DNA of 64,000 nucleotides. It comes from Bdellovibrionia bacterium. GTDB lineage: Bacteria > Bdellovibrionota > Bdellovibrionia > Bdellovibrionales > JAGQZY01. A program made the translations under genes and the position numbers. Below, in pieces: positions 17,273-25,509 of this stretch. The stretch covers positions 158,437-222,436 of the forward strand of contig JAUHWH010000004.1 in NCBI GenBank assembly GCA_030424715.1, read 5' to 3'. Under the pieces are notes generated by a model. It was not told where the DNA came from and made no database searches. It worked only from the letters and a program-made list of their open reading frames with translations. Position 1 is the first letter of the stretch, and each line of letters starts with the position of its first letter.

Positions 17273-17841
17273 TTTCTTTTTTATCGGGGCAAGTGATTGA
17301 CGAATCAGACGGGGTCTTGACGATTCTTTGTCGAGGAGTCGGCTATGAGGTGATGAGCTCTAATAACACCATCGAAGACATCCAAGATCGTAAAGTGGTT
17401 CAACTTTGGATCCACACTCATGTTAGAGAAGATCAGCTGAGCCTTTTCGGTTTTTCCAGCAAGATCGAAAAAAAACTGTTTTTAAGTCTCATCAAAGTCA
17501 ACGGCGTCGGTCCGAAGTTGGCCATTCAAGTTTTGTCGGGTGCCTCACTTGATCAGATCATTGACGCCATTGAAAATAAAGATGTGAAGGCTTTGACGGC
17601 CTTACCTCGGGTTGGCAAGAAAACTGCTGAACAAATGATCTTGACCCTGAAGGGTGCGTTGGTTGTCGACAAGCAGGAGAGCCAAGCGCCGGAGCCAGTC
17701 AGACCTCACAAAGAAATTTTGTCGGCTCTAACTAACTTAGGCTTCCGCTCTGCTGAGGTTGAAGAAGTGGTTTTTGCCTTGCCGAAAGATATTGATTTTG
17801 AACAGGGTGTTCGCGACAGCTTGAGAACCTTGTCAAAGTAG
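17269..17841 (+). CDS. ruvA: Holliday junction DNA helicase subunit RuvA
   Basis: The 190-residue protein shows the N-terminal OB domain (MISFLSGQVIDESDG and GYEV), tandem helix-hairpin-helix motifs (VNGVGPKLAIQVLSG and LPRVGKKTAEQMILTLK) and a C-terminal three-helix domain that contacts RuvB. RuvA tetramers bind four-way junctions and load RuvB. It overlaps ruvC by 4 bases, and the ruvB ribosome binding site follows its stop immediately. Confidence 0.97.
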   Translation: MISFLSGQVIDESDGVLTILCRGVGYEVMSSNNTIEDIQDRKVVQLWIHTHVREDQLSLFGFSSKIEKKLFLSLIKVNGVGPKLAIQVLSGASLDQIIDAIENKDVKALTALPRVGKKTAEQMILTLKGALVVDKQESQAPEPVRPHKEILSALTNLGFRSAEVEEVVFALPKDIDFEQGVRDSLRTLSK

Positions 17842-17850
17842 GGGGAGTTG

Positions 17851-18855
17851 ATGGATTTGCAAAATCGCCAAAGTGATGTTTTGTCAGCCGAAGAAGCCAG
17901 TCACGAGGGGCCATGGGAAAACAGTTTGCGCCCCAGTTGTTTTGACGACTTTCCTGGGCAAACCAAAATTGTTGAGAAACTGAAAATTTATATTCAAGCT
18001 GCCAAACAAAGAAAAGAGCCCATCGACCATGTCCTACTCTCGGGGCCTCCCGGTTTGGGAAAAACCACTTTGGCTTTTCTGTTGGCCCAAGAAATGAACG
18101 TTGATATTAAGACTACCTCTGGGCCAGCCTTAGACAAAAAGGGAGATCTGGCCGCACTGTTAACCAGTTTGACCGACAACTCGATTCTTTTTATTGACGA
18201 GATCCACCGTTTGAATAGAACCGTTGAAGAGTATCTTTATAGCGCCATGGAAGATTACTATCTCGACATTATGGCGGGTGAGGGCTTAGGGGCCCGCTCC
18301 ATGAAATTTCAATTGGCTCCCTTCACTCTCATTGGAGCCACCACTCGTGCGGGCTTACTCAATGGCCCCTTTCGAGACCGCTTTGGAATCGTCGAGCGCC
18401 TGTCTTTTTATGAAAAAGAGGAATTGTTAAAAATATTACAAAGATCAGGCGCCCTGTTAAAAGTGGATTTGCACGACGAGGGGGCTACTGAGATCGCCCG
18501 TCGTTCAAGAGGCACTCCCAGGATTGCCAATCGGCTCCTGAAGCGAGTGCGAGATTTTGCCGAGGTTGAAAATCAGGGTGTTATTACCGCTGAGTTGGCC
18601 ATGCGTGCTCTCGATCGTATGGAGGTTGATCATCTTGGGCTTGACGATATGGACCGTAAAGTTCTAGGAATCATCTTAAATAAATTTGCTGGCGGACCGG
18701 TCGGAATTGAGACCTTGGCATCGGGACTCTCCGAGGATAAAGGCACCATCGAAGAGGTCTATGAACCTTACCTTATACAAGAGGGATTGATTCAGAAAAC
18801 CCCCCGTGGTCGAATTATTACAGAACTTGGAAAAACCCATTTTCGCTCAACTTAA
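17851..18855 (+). CDS. ruvB: Holliday junction branch-migration ATPase RuvB
   Basis: The product is about 334 residues and carries Walker A (GPPGLGKTT), Walker B (LFIDEIHRL), sensor 1 (LIGATTRAG), the arginine finger segment (GPFRDRFG), sensor 2 (RGTPRIANRLLKRVRDFA) and a C-terminal winged helix (GLIQKTPRGR). The ATG at 17851 is chosen; a TTG at 17848 directly before it is the other option. A GGGGAG follows the ruvA stop. Confidence 0.97.
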   Translation: MDLQNRQSDVLSAEEASHEGPWENSLRPSCFDDFPGQTKIVEKLKIYIQAAKQRKEPIDHVLLSGPPGLGKTTLAFLLAQEMNVDIKTTSGPALDKKGDLAALLTSLTDNSILFIDEIHRLNRTVEEYLYSAMEDYYLDIMAGEGLGARSMKFQLAPFTLIGATTRAGLLNGPFRDRFGIVERLSFYEKEELLKILQRSGALLKVDLHDEGATEIARRSRGTPRIANRLLKRVRDFAEVENQGVITAELAMRALDRMEVDHLGLDDMDRKVLGIILNKFAGGPVGIETLASGLSEDKGTIEEVYEPYLIQEGLIQKTPRGRIITELGKTHFRST

Positions 18856-18864
18856 GGTGGACCA

Positions 18865-19773
18865 TTGTTTTTACAAAAAACTCTAAAAAATAAAGCCGTG
18901 ATCAAGGGTGTGGGTCTACACAAGGGGATTGAAAATACTCTTTCTTTTTGCCCGGCGCCAGCGAATGCGGGGATCCATTTGGTTCGAACAGATCTGGAAG
19001 GTTGCCCATCGGTACCCGTTCATGTTGACCACGTGAAGGCGACATCCTTGGCGACAACTCTTGGCACCGATCGTTTTGTTGTGTCAACCGTCGAGCATTG
19101 TTTGTCGACATTGGCGGCCTTTCGAATCGATAACGTTTATCTTGAACTTCGCGGCAGTGAGATTCCCATCGGCGATGGAAGTGCCAAAGTTTTTATGGAT
19201 GAAATTCGGAAGGCCGGAACAATTGAACAGTCGGAGCCCCGAAAATATTTGTACATCACTAAACCGATTTACTGCGGCACTGAAGAGAAACATGCCTACG
19301 TGGTGCCCTATAATGGTTTAAGAGTCAGTTGCACGATCGACTTTGATCATAAGATGATCGGGCAGCAGTTTGTTGACGTTGATATCAACGAGCAGACCTT
19401 TGCCAGTGAGCTTGCTGGTGCACGAACCTTTGGTTTTGTGAAAGACATCGAGACAATGCGCGAGATGGGACTGGCCATGGGGGCTTCTCTTGATAACGCC
19501 ATTGCCATTTCCGACGATAAAATTATGAACCCTGGCGGCCTGCGTTTTGAGAATGAATTTGTTCGCCACAAAGCCATGGATGCTCTGGGTGACCTGATGA
19601 CCTTGGGACGGCCTCTTATGGGGCACGTGGTTCTATTTAAGGCGGGTCATGATCTTCTTAACCAATTGGTACAGAAAATTCTGGATTCACCAGAGTGTCA
19701 TCAGGAGCTTGAATTGGGGGCCGGTCTCCCGGTTTTTGAGAATTTTGATGTCCCTTTCAGCGGAAGAGCTTGA
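18865..19773 (+). CDS. lpxC: UDP-3-O-acyl-N-acetylglucosamine deacetylase LpxC
   Basis: The 302-residue protein has the two LpxC domains and the zinc/catalytic set: Glu77-His78 in STVEHCLS, His235 and Asp239 in RHKAMDALGD, and His262 in the KAGHDLLN helix. It catalyses the first committed step of lipid A synthesis, showing that the host makes LPS. The start is TTG at 18865 with AAGGTGG 4 bases upstream. It follows ruvB with a 9-base gap and is probably read through from ruvCAB, an unusual partner for an LPS gene. Confidence 0.96.
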   Translation: MFLQKTLKNKAVIKGVGLHKGIENTLSFCPAPANAGIHLVRTDLEGCPSVPVHVDHVKATSLATTLGTDRFVVSTVEHCLSTLAAFRIDNVYLELRGSEIPIGDGSAKVFMDEIRKAGTIEQSEPRKYLYITKPIYCGTEEKHAYVVPYNGLRVSCTIDFDHKMIGQQFVDVDINEQTFASELAGARTFGFVKDIETMREMGLAMGASLDNAIAISDDKIMNPGGLRFENEFVRHKAMDALGDLMTLGRPLMGHVVLFKAGHDLLNQLVQKILDSPECHQELELGAGLPVFENFDVPFSGRA

Positions 19774-19875
19774 CCCCTATACTCCTCGCAGGTAATCCCA
19801 AAGCTATCTATAAACAAGTGTTTTGATCGATCGATATCGGTCTATGACAGAGGGCTTAACTGGCGAGGAGATGTC

Positions 19876-20988
19876 ATGATTATCGGAGTTCCAAAAGAGA
19901 TAAAAATTAGTGAAAATCGCGTAGGATTAACTGAGGCTGGCGTCCGCCAGTTGGTTTTACAGGGACACAAGGTTGCCGTAGAAAAAGATGCCGGATTGGG
20001 CTGTTTCATTACCAATGAAGATTATATCGATGCTGGGGCGACCATCCTCGATACGGCCAAAGAGATCTACGAGTCCTCTGAGATGATTATCAAAGTGAAA
20101 GAGCCTTTGCCCGATGAGTATGACTTGTTGCAAGAGAAACAAATTTTATACACCTACCTCCATTTGGCGGCGGAGCCCCAGTTAACCAAAGTGCTATGTG
20201 ATCGAAAGGTCAAAGCGGTGGCCTACGAGACGATCGAGGATGCCCGTGGCGGCCTGCCTTTGTTGACTCCGATGTCGGAAGTCGCGGGGCGTATGGCGAC
20301 TCAAGTCGGCGCCTTTTACCTGCAAAGAGACAAGGGTGGTAAAGGAATCCTTTTGGGGGGCGTGACCGGAGTGAAAAGAGGACGAGTGACCATTCTCGGT
20401 GGCGGCGTGGTCGGGGTGAACGCAGCTCAAATGGCTGTCGGCCTGGGCGCTGAGGTTCGTATCATTGATGTTAATCATTCGCGCCTCGAGTATCTTGACC
20501 ATATTTTCAACGGCCAAGTGACCACGGTCTACTCCAACCAATTGAATATTGAAGAGTCGGTCTTAGAGTCTGACCTCGTGGTTGGTGCCGTTTTGTTGGC
20601 GGGCCGTAAAGCGCCCAAGTTGGTCACAAAAGAAATGATAGAAACCATGAGCCCAGGATCGGTCGTCGTCGACGTTGCTGTGGACCAAGGAGGCTGTATT
20701 GAGACCTGTCGTCCAACAAGCCATACCAATCCGACCTTTGAGATTAATGATGTGATTCACTACTGCGTACCAAATATGCCTGGAGTTGTAGCGCGAACGT
20801 CAACTTATGCATTGACGAACGTCACTTTCCAATACGCATCGATCATTGCCAAGTTGGGTCTCGAAGATGCTGTGAAAGCCAATCCATTGCTCGAAAAGGG
20901 CGTCAATGTTTATGGTGGCAGCGTGACTTACGAGGCTGTGGCTTCAGATTTGGGGATGGAATACACTCCTTACTCTAAAATGATTTAA
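19876..20988 (+). CDS. ald: Alanine dehydrogenase
   Basis: The 370-residue protein has the Ald/PNT N-terminal domain (MIIGVPKEIKISENRVGLT), the substrate segment KVKEPLP, YLHLA with the catalytic His, and the NAD-binding Rossmann loop VTILGGGVVGVNAA followed by Asp in IIDVN. It interconverts L-alanine and pyruvate plus ammonia with NAD. An AGGAG ribosome binding site precedes the ATG by about 7 bases. A GATCGATCGATATCG tract lies in the preceding 102-base intergenic region. Together with a glutamate dehydrogenase near 50 kb it suggests use of amino acids as carbon source. Confidence 0.95.
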   Translation: MIIGVPKEIKISENRVGLTEAGVRQLVLQGHKVAVEKDAGLGCFITNEDYIDAGATILDTAKEIYESSEMIIKVKEPLPDEYDLLQEKQILYTYLHLAAEPQLTKVLCDRKVKAVAYETIEDARGGLPLLTPMSEVAGRMATQVGAFYLQRDKGGKGILLGGVTGVKRGRVTILGGGVVGVNAAQMAVGLGAEVRIIDVNHSRLEYLDHIFNGQVTTVYSNQLNIEESVLESDLVVGAVLLAGRKAPKLVTKEMIETMSPGSVVVDVAVDQGGCIETCRPTSHTNPTFEINDVIHYCVPNMPGVVARTSTYALTNVTFQYASIIAKLGLEDAVKANPLLEKGVNVYGGSVTYEAVASDLGMEYTPYSKMI

Positions 20989-20989
20989 G

Positions 20990-21685
20990 CTATTTCAGTT
21001 TCATATAAATATTGCCATAGGTCTCTGTTTCTAAAACAGGGACCTTTTGTTTTTTGAGCTTTGCGACGACTTTTTTGTGAGGGTGACCATATTTGCTCTT
21101 TCTTGCGCTAGCGATAGCCAGCTTAGGGTGAGAGCGCTTGAGTAGGTCCACTGATGTGCTTGTGTGACTACCATGGTGCCCTAAGATAAGAAGTGAGAGT
21201 CTCTTGGGGATATTTTGCGTCCACTTTTTCTCTTCAGACATGGGAGCATCTCCCGTGATGAGAACCTTTTGCTTTATAAGGTACACATGGCTAGACGCAT
21301 TCGCGTCGCCTTGGGGGTTCCCTGTTGAGATAATGGTGATTTTTGAACTGAGCTCTTTACATCGTTTTAGGTGCCGAAGGGTGGCCCCTATTTTGTGTTG
21401 AAAAGGGAAAAAGCAAAAGTTTTTGACCTGGCTGGCGAATCTTTTTACGTAGCGAATGTGATCCCAATCTTGGTGAGTCAAAAGAAGTTGGTTTTTCCTA
21501 CGCCGACAAATGTTTAGAAGTGGCTTCCAACTGACCTTCTCTCCCCCCATGTCGAAATGATAGCAAGTCTGACTATCGATAAAAGTGCTCCAGGACCCTT
21601 GCCCAACATTCCACACAACAAAATTGTAATGCAGGGGAGTTCCGATAGCGCAGGGAAGAGTCGCGAAAAAGAATGCCGTGACCAT
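20990..21685 (-). CDS. ComEC-type metallo-beta-lactamase domain protein (separate gene)
   Basis: From the ATG at 21685 a 231-residue protein begins with one hydrophobic segment (MVTAFFFATLPCAIG), followed by VVWNVGQG, the ComEC-style metal motif LLTHQDWDHI, GDAP and LGHHGSH. This is the C-terminal hydrolase domain normally fused to the ComEC channel, where it degrades the non-transported DNA strand. Here it starts 4 bases after the stop of the channel gene and in another frame. The frame is open further upstream to 21922, but that part overlaps the channel gene and contains no domain. It could be a natural split, a programmed frameshift or a recent frameshift mutation. Confidence 0.8.
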   Translation of the reverse strand: MVTAFFFATLPCAIGTPLHYNFVVWNVGQGSWSTFIDSQTCYHFDMGGEKVSWKPLLNICRRRKNQLLLTHQDWDHIRYVKRFASQVKNFCFFPFQHKIGATLRHLKRCKELSSKITIISTGNPQGDANASSHVYLIKQKVLITGDAPMSEEKKWTQNIPKRLSLLILGHHGSHTSTSVDLLKRSHPKLAIASARKSKYGHPHKKVVAKLKKQKVPVLETETYGNIYMKLK

Positions 21686-21689
21686 GGCT

Positions 21690-22631
21690 TTACCCAATGA
21701 TCCCCCTGCGGCGCTGCCAAAGCAGTGTCCCGGTTTGCAATCCGAGAGCATACAGCCAAAGTGTGAGTTTAGAAGTTTGTATCGACATCTGTAGGGGGGG
21801 CAGACCGAGCCAACTGTATAGTTGGGCAAAACGAAACAGGCGATCCCACAGGGGATCTGTGATTTTAACAAAGCCTTCGTGTAAAAAACTAAGAATGGAA
21901 AGGGGGAACAGCAGCTGACCAATGATCGGAACCAGGAATGAGTTGATCACCACACTCCATGGCGACAGGGCGGCAAAACTCTGGGTCACCGGAAGGATGA
22001 GGAGAAAGACCAAGACGGATTGTGTAAACGCATTTCTCCCCAACCGAATGGCGAGGGCTGCGATCCAGCTGAGCACGAGGGAGTAAGAGTCTAGCTGTGT
22101 GGGCGCTAAACTAAGACAAAAGAGGACGCTAATAAAAATTGCAGAAGAAGAACTCAATTGCCATTTGAACCTCTCATTAAAAAATTGCACCACGATGGCG
22201 ACCCACGCTCGGAGGGCGGGCATCTGAAACTGACAAATCACAACGAATGCTAAAAGAACGAAAATTGATAAAAACGATTTTTCTCGTTTCGCTCCACTGA
22301 GGCCTGCGATCATTTTAGAGAGAAAAACCAAGTGAGCGCCAGAGACAACAAACAAGTGGATGATTCCCATTGTTTTCAAATCGAGGGTGCGACTGTCGTG
22401 GGGGAGGCGCTCGCCACAGACGAGGGCTTGGTATTGACTGCGGTAGAGTGATGAAGGCGCGATGTCGAGACAGCTTTGATGATATTCCCCACTTAAGTCA
22501 GTGAGTGTGAAAAAAAAATCTTGTAGAAAGTAGCCAGAAAAACACGCAACAATTAGGAGAAGAATCATCAAAGGGGAGAGTGCAAAATTGACTCGCTGTT
22601 GTAATTGCGAGCAGAAATAGTACAAACTCAC
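21690..22631 (-). CDS. comEC: ComEC/Rec2 competence channel domain protein
   Basis: The 313-residue, strongly hydrophobic protein carries the competence domain signature: the GIIHLFVVSGAHLVFLS segment, PALRAWVA, and WSVVINSFLVP. About seven to nine membrane helices are evident. The family imports single-stranded DNA across the inner membrane during natural transformation. It starts at GTG 22631. The usual N-terminal OB region is very short, and the hydrolase domain is encoded by the next gene. Another competence gene, dprA, lies 2 kb away. Confidence 0.85.
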   Translation of the reverse strand: MSLYYFCSQLQQRVNFALSPLMILLLIVACFSGYFLQDFFFTLTDLSGEYHQSCLDIAPSSLYRSQYQALVCGERLPHDSRTLDLKTMGIIHLFVVSGAHLVFLSKMIAGLSGAKREKSFLSIFVLLAFVVICQFQMPALRAWVAIVVQFFNERFKWQLSSSSAIFISVLFCLSLAPTQLDSYSLVLSWIAALAIRLGRNAFTQSVLVFLLILPVTQSFAALSPWSVVINSFLVPIIGQLLFPLSILSFLHEGFVKITDPLWDRLFRFAQLYSWLGLPPLQMSIQTSKLTLWLYALGLQTGTLLWQRRRGIIG

Positions 22632-22944
22632 TTGTCCGACAGGGTGAGACAGATTCTGAATTTTCCTAGAAAAAAAGGTGAAAAAATAAGTATTTTCAAT
22701 TGTTTATGTGTGTTCAATTCACGTGCAATTCGCTGAAATCCACGACTGGCTTTGGGTCTAAGGTCCAGTGACCTAGGCATTCCACATTCAGTGTGGATAA
22801 ATCTGGTATTGCCTTAATTTTGATCGACTCAAAGTCCTTTAATTTCGATCTCGCCACTTGTTGGCCTTTAGTAGTGACAACTAATTGTGCAGGCGTAAAA
22901 ACCCTGGCTTGCTCATTGAAGTTGTAACTCGTTACAATAATGTC
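22632..22944. other. Intergenic region with palindromes between comEC and a lipoprotein gene
   Basis: A divergent intergenic region of 313 bases. It is AT-rich next to comEC (a run of A/T at 22671-22705). It contains a TCCACA-TTCAG-TGTGGA hairpin near 22782-22798 and the palindrome annotated separately at 22922. A frame is open from 22885 but does not look coding before 22945. No confident promoter hexamers were assigned. Confidence 0.4.
22922..22937. promoter_or_regulatory. Perfect palindrome TTGTAAC-TC-GTTACAA at a start region
   Basis: Two perfect 7-base arms are separated by TC. The element ends 7 bases before the ATG at 22945, where a ribosome binding site would be expected; none is visible. 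It may be an operator or an RNA hairpin that controls translation of the lipoprotein-LysM pair. Confidence 0.45.
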
Positions 22945-23391
22945 ATGACAAATAAAAAATCAAACTCTCACCTAAATAGATATTGCCTTTTAATAGCCGC
23001 CGTCTTTATAGTTTCCGGTTGCGCTACAAAAGATAAGAAAGACCAAATCTTGAGCTTGCAAAAGATGCGTATTAATAAGCTCGAAAAACAACTGGCCCGC
23101 AAGAATCAGCAGATTCAAAAGATGAAGGTCAAGAAGTGGACGCGACCCGCACGAGCGGCTGAATCGGCGGCCTTTCGGTCATTAAATGAAAAAGTTGCGG
23201 CCAAGCAGTGGGTTGATGCTCTTGAAGAGAGTCGGCGACTGAAGAAGCTCTATCCAAAATCTTTACGCTTAACTAAAATGCGGGCGCAAATTTTTGCAAA
23301 AATGGGTTTAAGAAAGCAAGCGAAGCATGAGGTGAAGATTTTTCGCAACCTTAAAGCCAATCGAAATGGAAAAACGAAAACACGGCGATGA
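22945..23391 (+). CDS. Small lipoprotein with basic coiled coil
   Basis: The ATG at 22945 starts a lipoprotein signal of about 30 residues with lipobox VSGC. The remaining ~118 residues are very basic: a coiled-coil segment (MRINKLEKQLARKNQQIQK) followed by two TPR-like helices. The gene ends in an ATGA overlap with the LysM gene, so the two are probably made together and may act jointly at the cell wall. No recognised family. Confidence 0.75.
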   Translation: MTNKKSNSHLNRYCLLIAAVFIVSGCATKDKKDQILSLQKMRINKLEKQLARKNQQIQKMKVKKWTRPARAAESAAFRSLNEKVAAKQWVDALEESRRLKKLYPKSLRLTKMRAQIFAKMGLRKQAKHEVKIFRNLKANRNGKTKTRR

Positions 23392-24782
23392 AGAGTCTAA
23401 TCAAGCCCCTTGCGATTTTAATTTTCTGCCTACCGGTCTTGCATCCGTCTGGACTCCTGGCACAGACAACGGATGTTGATCGGCAGTTGTATGAAATCTA
23501 TCGGACTTCCTATAGCGAAGAATTGGCTGATGAGCAGTGGTTGCAGCAAATCAAAGGTTTATCCCAGCGTAGCTATGTGGTGACTGCTGGGGACACTCTG
23601 TGGGATTTGAGTCTGGTGTTCTTCGGCGATGGCTTTTTTTGGCCAAAAATTTGGTCGTTTAATGAAAATTTGACGAATCCCCATTTGTTGAGAGTGGGAC
23701 AGCAGATCGAGTTTTTTACTGGGTCCGTCGAACAAGCGCCCGGAGTTGTTGTGGCAGGAAAGAGCACCAATCCTAACGGCGCTGGCCTGACAGAAGTGAC
23801 TGCGAACGACCCCGCAGAAGCTAACGACACCCTGCCCAGTGATCCCTCAGCGCTAAACTCAGCGATCCCTGAATCACGCAAGCGTGTTCCTCCCGTGGTG
23901 ACAGAATTACCCAACACCTTTACTGATTCGAAAACCTACGATTCCTCCAGTTACGGAGAAACGGGTGTGAGCTATGATATTCGCCCACCGGTACAGGCCG
24001 ATTCTCCTTTTGTCGCCCAGTCCTTTCTTTATGGTCAGGGCTGGGACAAATACCCCAAGGTCGGGCGGATCGTTGAATCAGAGAACCACCTCAATCTGAT
24101 TGGCGTAAACCATCGTGTTTATATCAAAAGCTCCGAGAGTCTGAAGGTGGGCGAGAGATTGACCATCATGGGGCGTCAGTATCATTTCGACCGTAATGAC
24201 TACGTCGGAGATGTGATTCGATATCTGGGCACAGTTGAGATCTCCTCTGTTTTAGAAGATCAATTATTTATGGGTACGGTGATTAGCAGTCTGTCTGGTA
24301 TTCGCAATGGCGCCTGGGTCTCGAGAGAAGCGATCCCTGAATTAGCTGCGGATTATTCTGGCCGTCCCTTTGACAAGGTATTAAAAATTATCGGTGGTGG
24401 AATGGACAACGTTTCGAGAATCTACGGTCAAGGCAACGTGGTTTTTCTCGGCGGCGGTGCCAAGAGTGGGGTTCGGGCCGGAGATGTCTTTGGTGTTTAT
24501 CAGAGTCGGGACTTGCGCTATCAGGATTACAAGGTGCGACGCTCCCCTGAACCGATTGGTTATCTAAAAGTCTTTCGAGCCGATCCTGAAATATCGTCAG
24601 CCGTTATTGTTAGTTCTACTGACGTTATTGTGCCGGGTGATGAAACCGGAGCGCCTCAGTGGGGAGCTTCTGCCTCGAACCCTTCTGCCGTGCAGAACCT
24701 TGAATCTTTTGAATCTGAATTTGATTTAAGTGATGATGAGTTTTCGTCTGATCTGGACGAATTTGAATCCGAGATTCAGTAA
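23388..24782 (+). CDS. Exported LysM-domain protein
   Basis: The 464-residue protein has an N-terminal signal (about 1-25). One LysM domain follows at about residues 63-112 (SYVVTAGDTLWDLS ... NPHLLRVGQQI), which binds peptidoglycan. After a Ser/Pro/Thr-rich linker there is a beta-rich C-terminal region with repeated GDVFGVYQ- and RIYGQGNVVFL-like strands, and an acidic tail (DLSDDEFSSDLDEFESE). No catalytic domain was recognised. The arrangement resembles Bdellovibrio-type LysM proteins that attach envelope functions to the wall. Confidence 0.8.
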   Translation: MKSLIKPLAILIFCLPVLHPSGLLAQTTDVDRQLYEIYRTSYSEELADEQWLQQIKGLSQRSYVVTAGDTLWDLSLVFFGDGFFWPKIWSFNENLTNPHLLRVGQQIEFFTGSVEQAPGVVVAGKSTNPNGAGLTEVTANDPAEANDTLPSDPSALNSAIPESRKRVPPVVTELPNTFTDSKTYDSSSYGETGVSYDIRPPVQADSPFVAQSFLYGQGWDKYPKVGRIVESENHLNLIGVNHRVYIKSSESLKVGERLTIMGRQYHFDRNDYVGDVIRYLGTVEISSVLEDQLFMGTVISSLSGIRNGAWVSREAIPELAADYSGRPFDKVLKIIGGGMDNVSRIYGQGNVVFLGGGAKSGVRAGDVFGVYQSRDLRYQDYKVRRSPEPIGYLKVFRADPEISSAVIVSSTDVIVPGDETGAPQWGASASNPSAVQNLESFESEFDLSDDEFSSDLDEFESEIQ

Positions 24783-24858
24783 AATTTCCGTTTTTTTTTA
24801 ACTCAAGTGCCGAGGATCGTTCGTTCCTCTCTGCTCTCTTTTTGCATCTGATGGGAGC

Positions 24859-25509
24859 ATGACGCCTTCAATACTGAGTCCTTCCGAGCTGCCCCGTCTC
24901 TTTGTTCAATCTGAGGAGGCCCCTTCTCAACTCTATTTCTCAGGTGACCCCAGTTTGTTGCAGTGCCCTTTGGTATCCGTAGTCGGTGCCCGAGAGGTTA
25001 AATCGTGGGTGTTGGAGTGGATGGAGAATGAGCTGGGGCCGGCTTTGCACCAGTGTGGTGTTGGAGTCGTTAGCGGTGGTGCGAGGGGCCTTGATCAGTA
25101 TGCCCATGGCTTGGCGATTCGAGGAAACCTACCTACTGTCGTGGTGGTCCCCAGCGGGTTGCAGAACATCTATCCCAAAAAAATTGAGAATTGGCGAAAA
25201 ATTAGCAAGGTTCTGTTTGTATCAGAGTACCTTCCGGCAGTTATCATGAGAAAACATCACTTTCACAAGCGCAATCGGATCATTGCGGGCCTGAGCCCCT
25301 TAACACTTGTTGTGCAAGCCAGTGAAAAGAGCGGAACCATGATGACTGCCCGCAAGGCGTTGGACTATGGCAGGGCTCTGGCGACGTTACCAGGCTCACC
25401 TTTGGACAGTGCTTTCGCTGGCAACAATCAGCTTTTGTATGACGGCGCTTTTCTAATTCGTAACAAGAATGATCTGGTTCAGCTTTTCCAGCGTGAGCTT
25501 AAGGTTTAG
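24859..25509 (+). CDS. dprA: DNA-processing protein DprA (short form)
   Basis: The 216-residue protein contains the Rossmann-like DprA core: VSVVGAREV, VVSGGARGLDQYAH, VVVVPSGLQNIYP, HKRNRIIAGLSPLTLVVQA and KSGTMMTARKALDYGR. The N-terminal SAM-like and C-terminal winged-helix domains found in longer DprA proteins are absent. DprA loads RecA on incoming single-stranded DNA in natural transformation, which fits with comEC nearby. Its stop overlaps the convergent permease gene by 4 bases. The start spacing (GGGAG, 1 base, ATG) is unusually short. Confidence 0.9.
   Translation: MTPSILSPSELPRLFVQSEEAPSQLYFSGDPSLLQCPLVSVVGAREVKSWVLEWMENELGPALHQCGVGVVSGGARGLDQYAHGLAIRGNLPTVVVVPSGLQNIYPKKIENWRKISKVLFVSEYLPAVIMRKHHFHKRNRIIAGLSPLTLVVQASEKSGTMMTARKALDYGRALATLPGSPLDSAFAGNNQLLYDGAFLIRNKNDLVQLFQRELKV

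Noticed and set aside
21686-21922. Upstream extension of the metallo-hydrolase frame into the channel gene
   Set aside because: The extension overlaps the channel gene's last helix in another frame and contains no domain; ATG 21685 gives a natural start.
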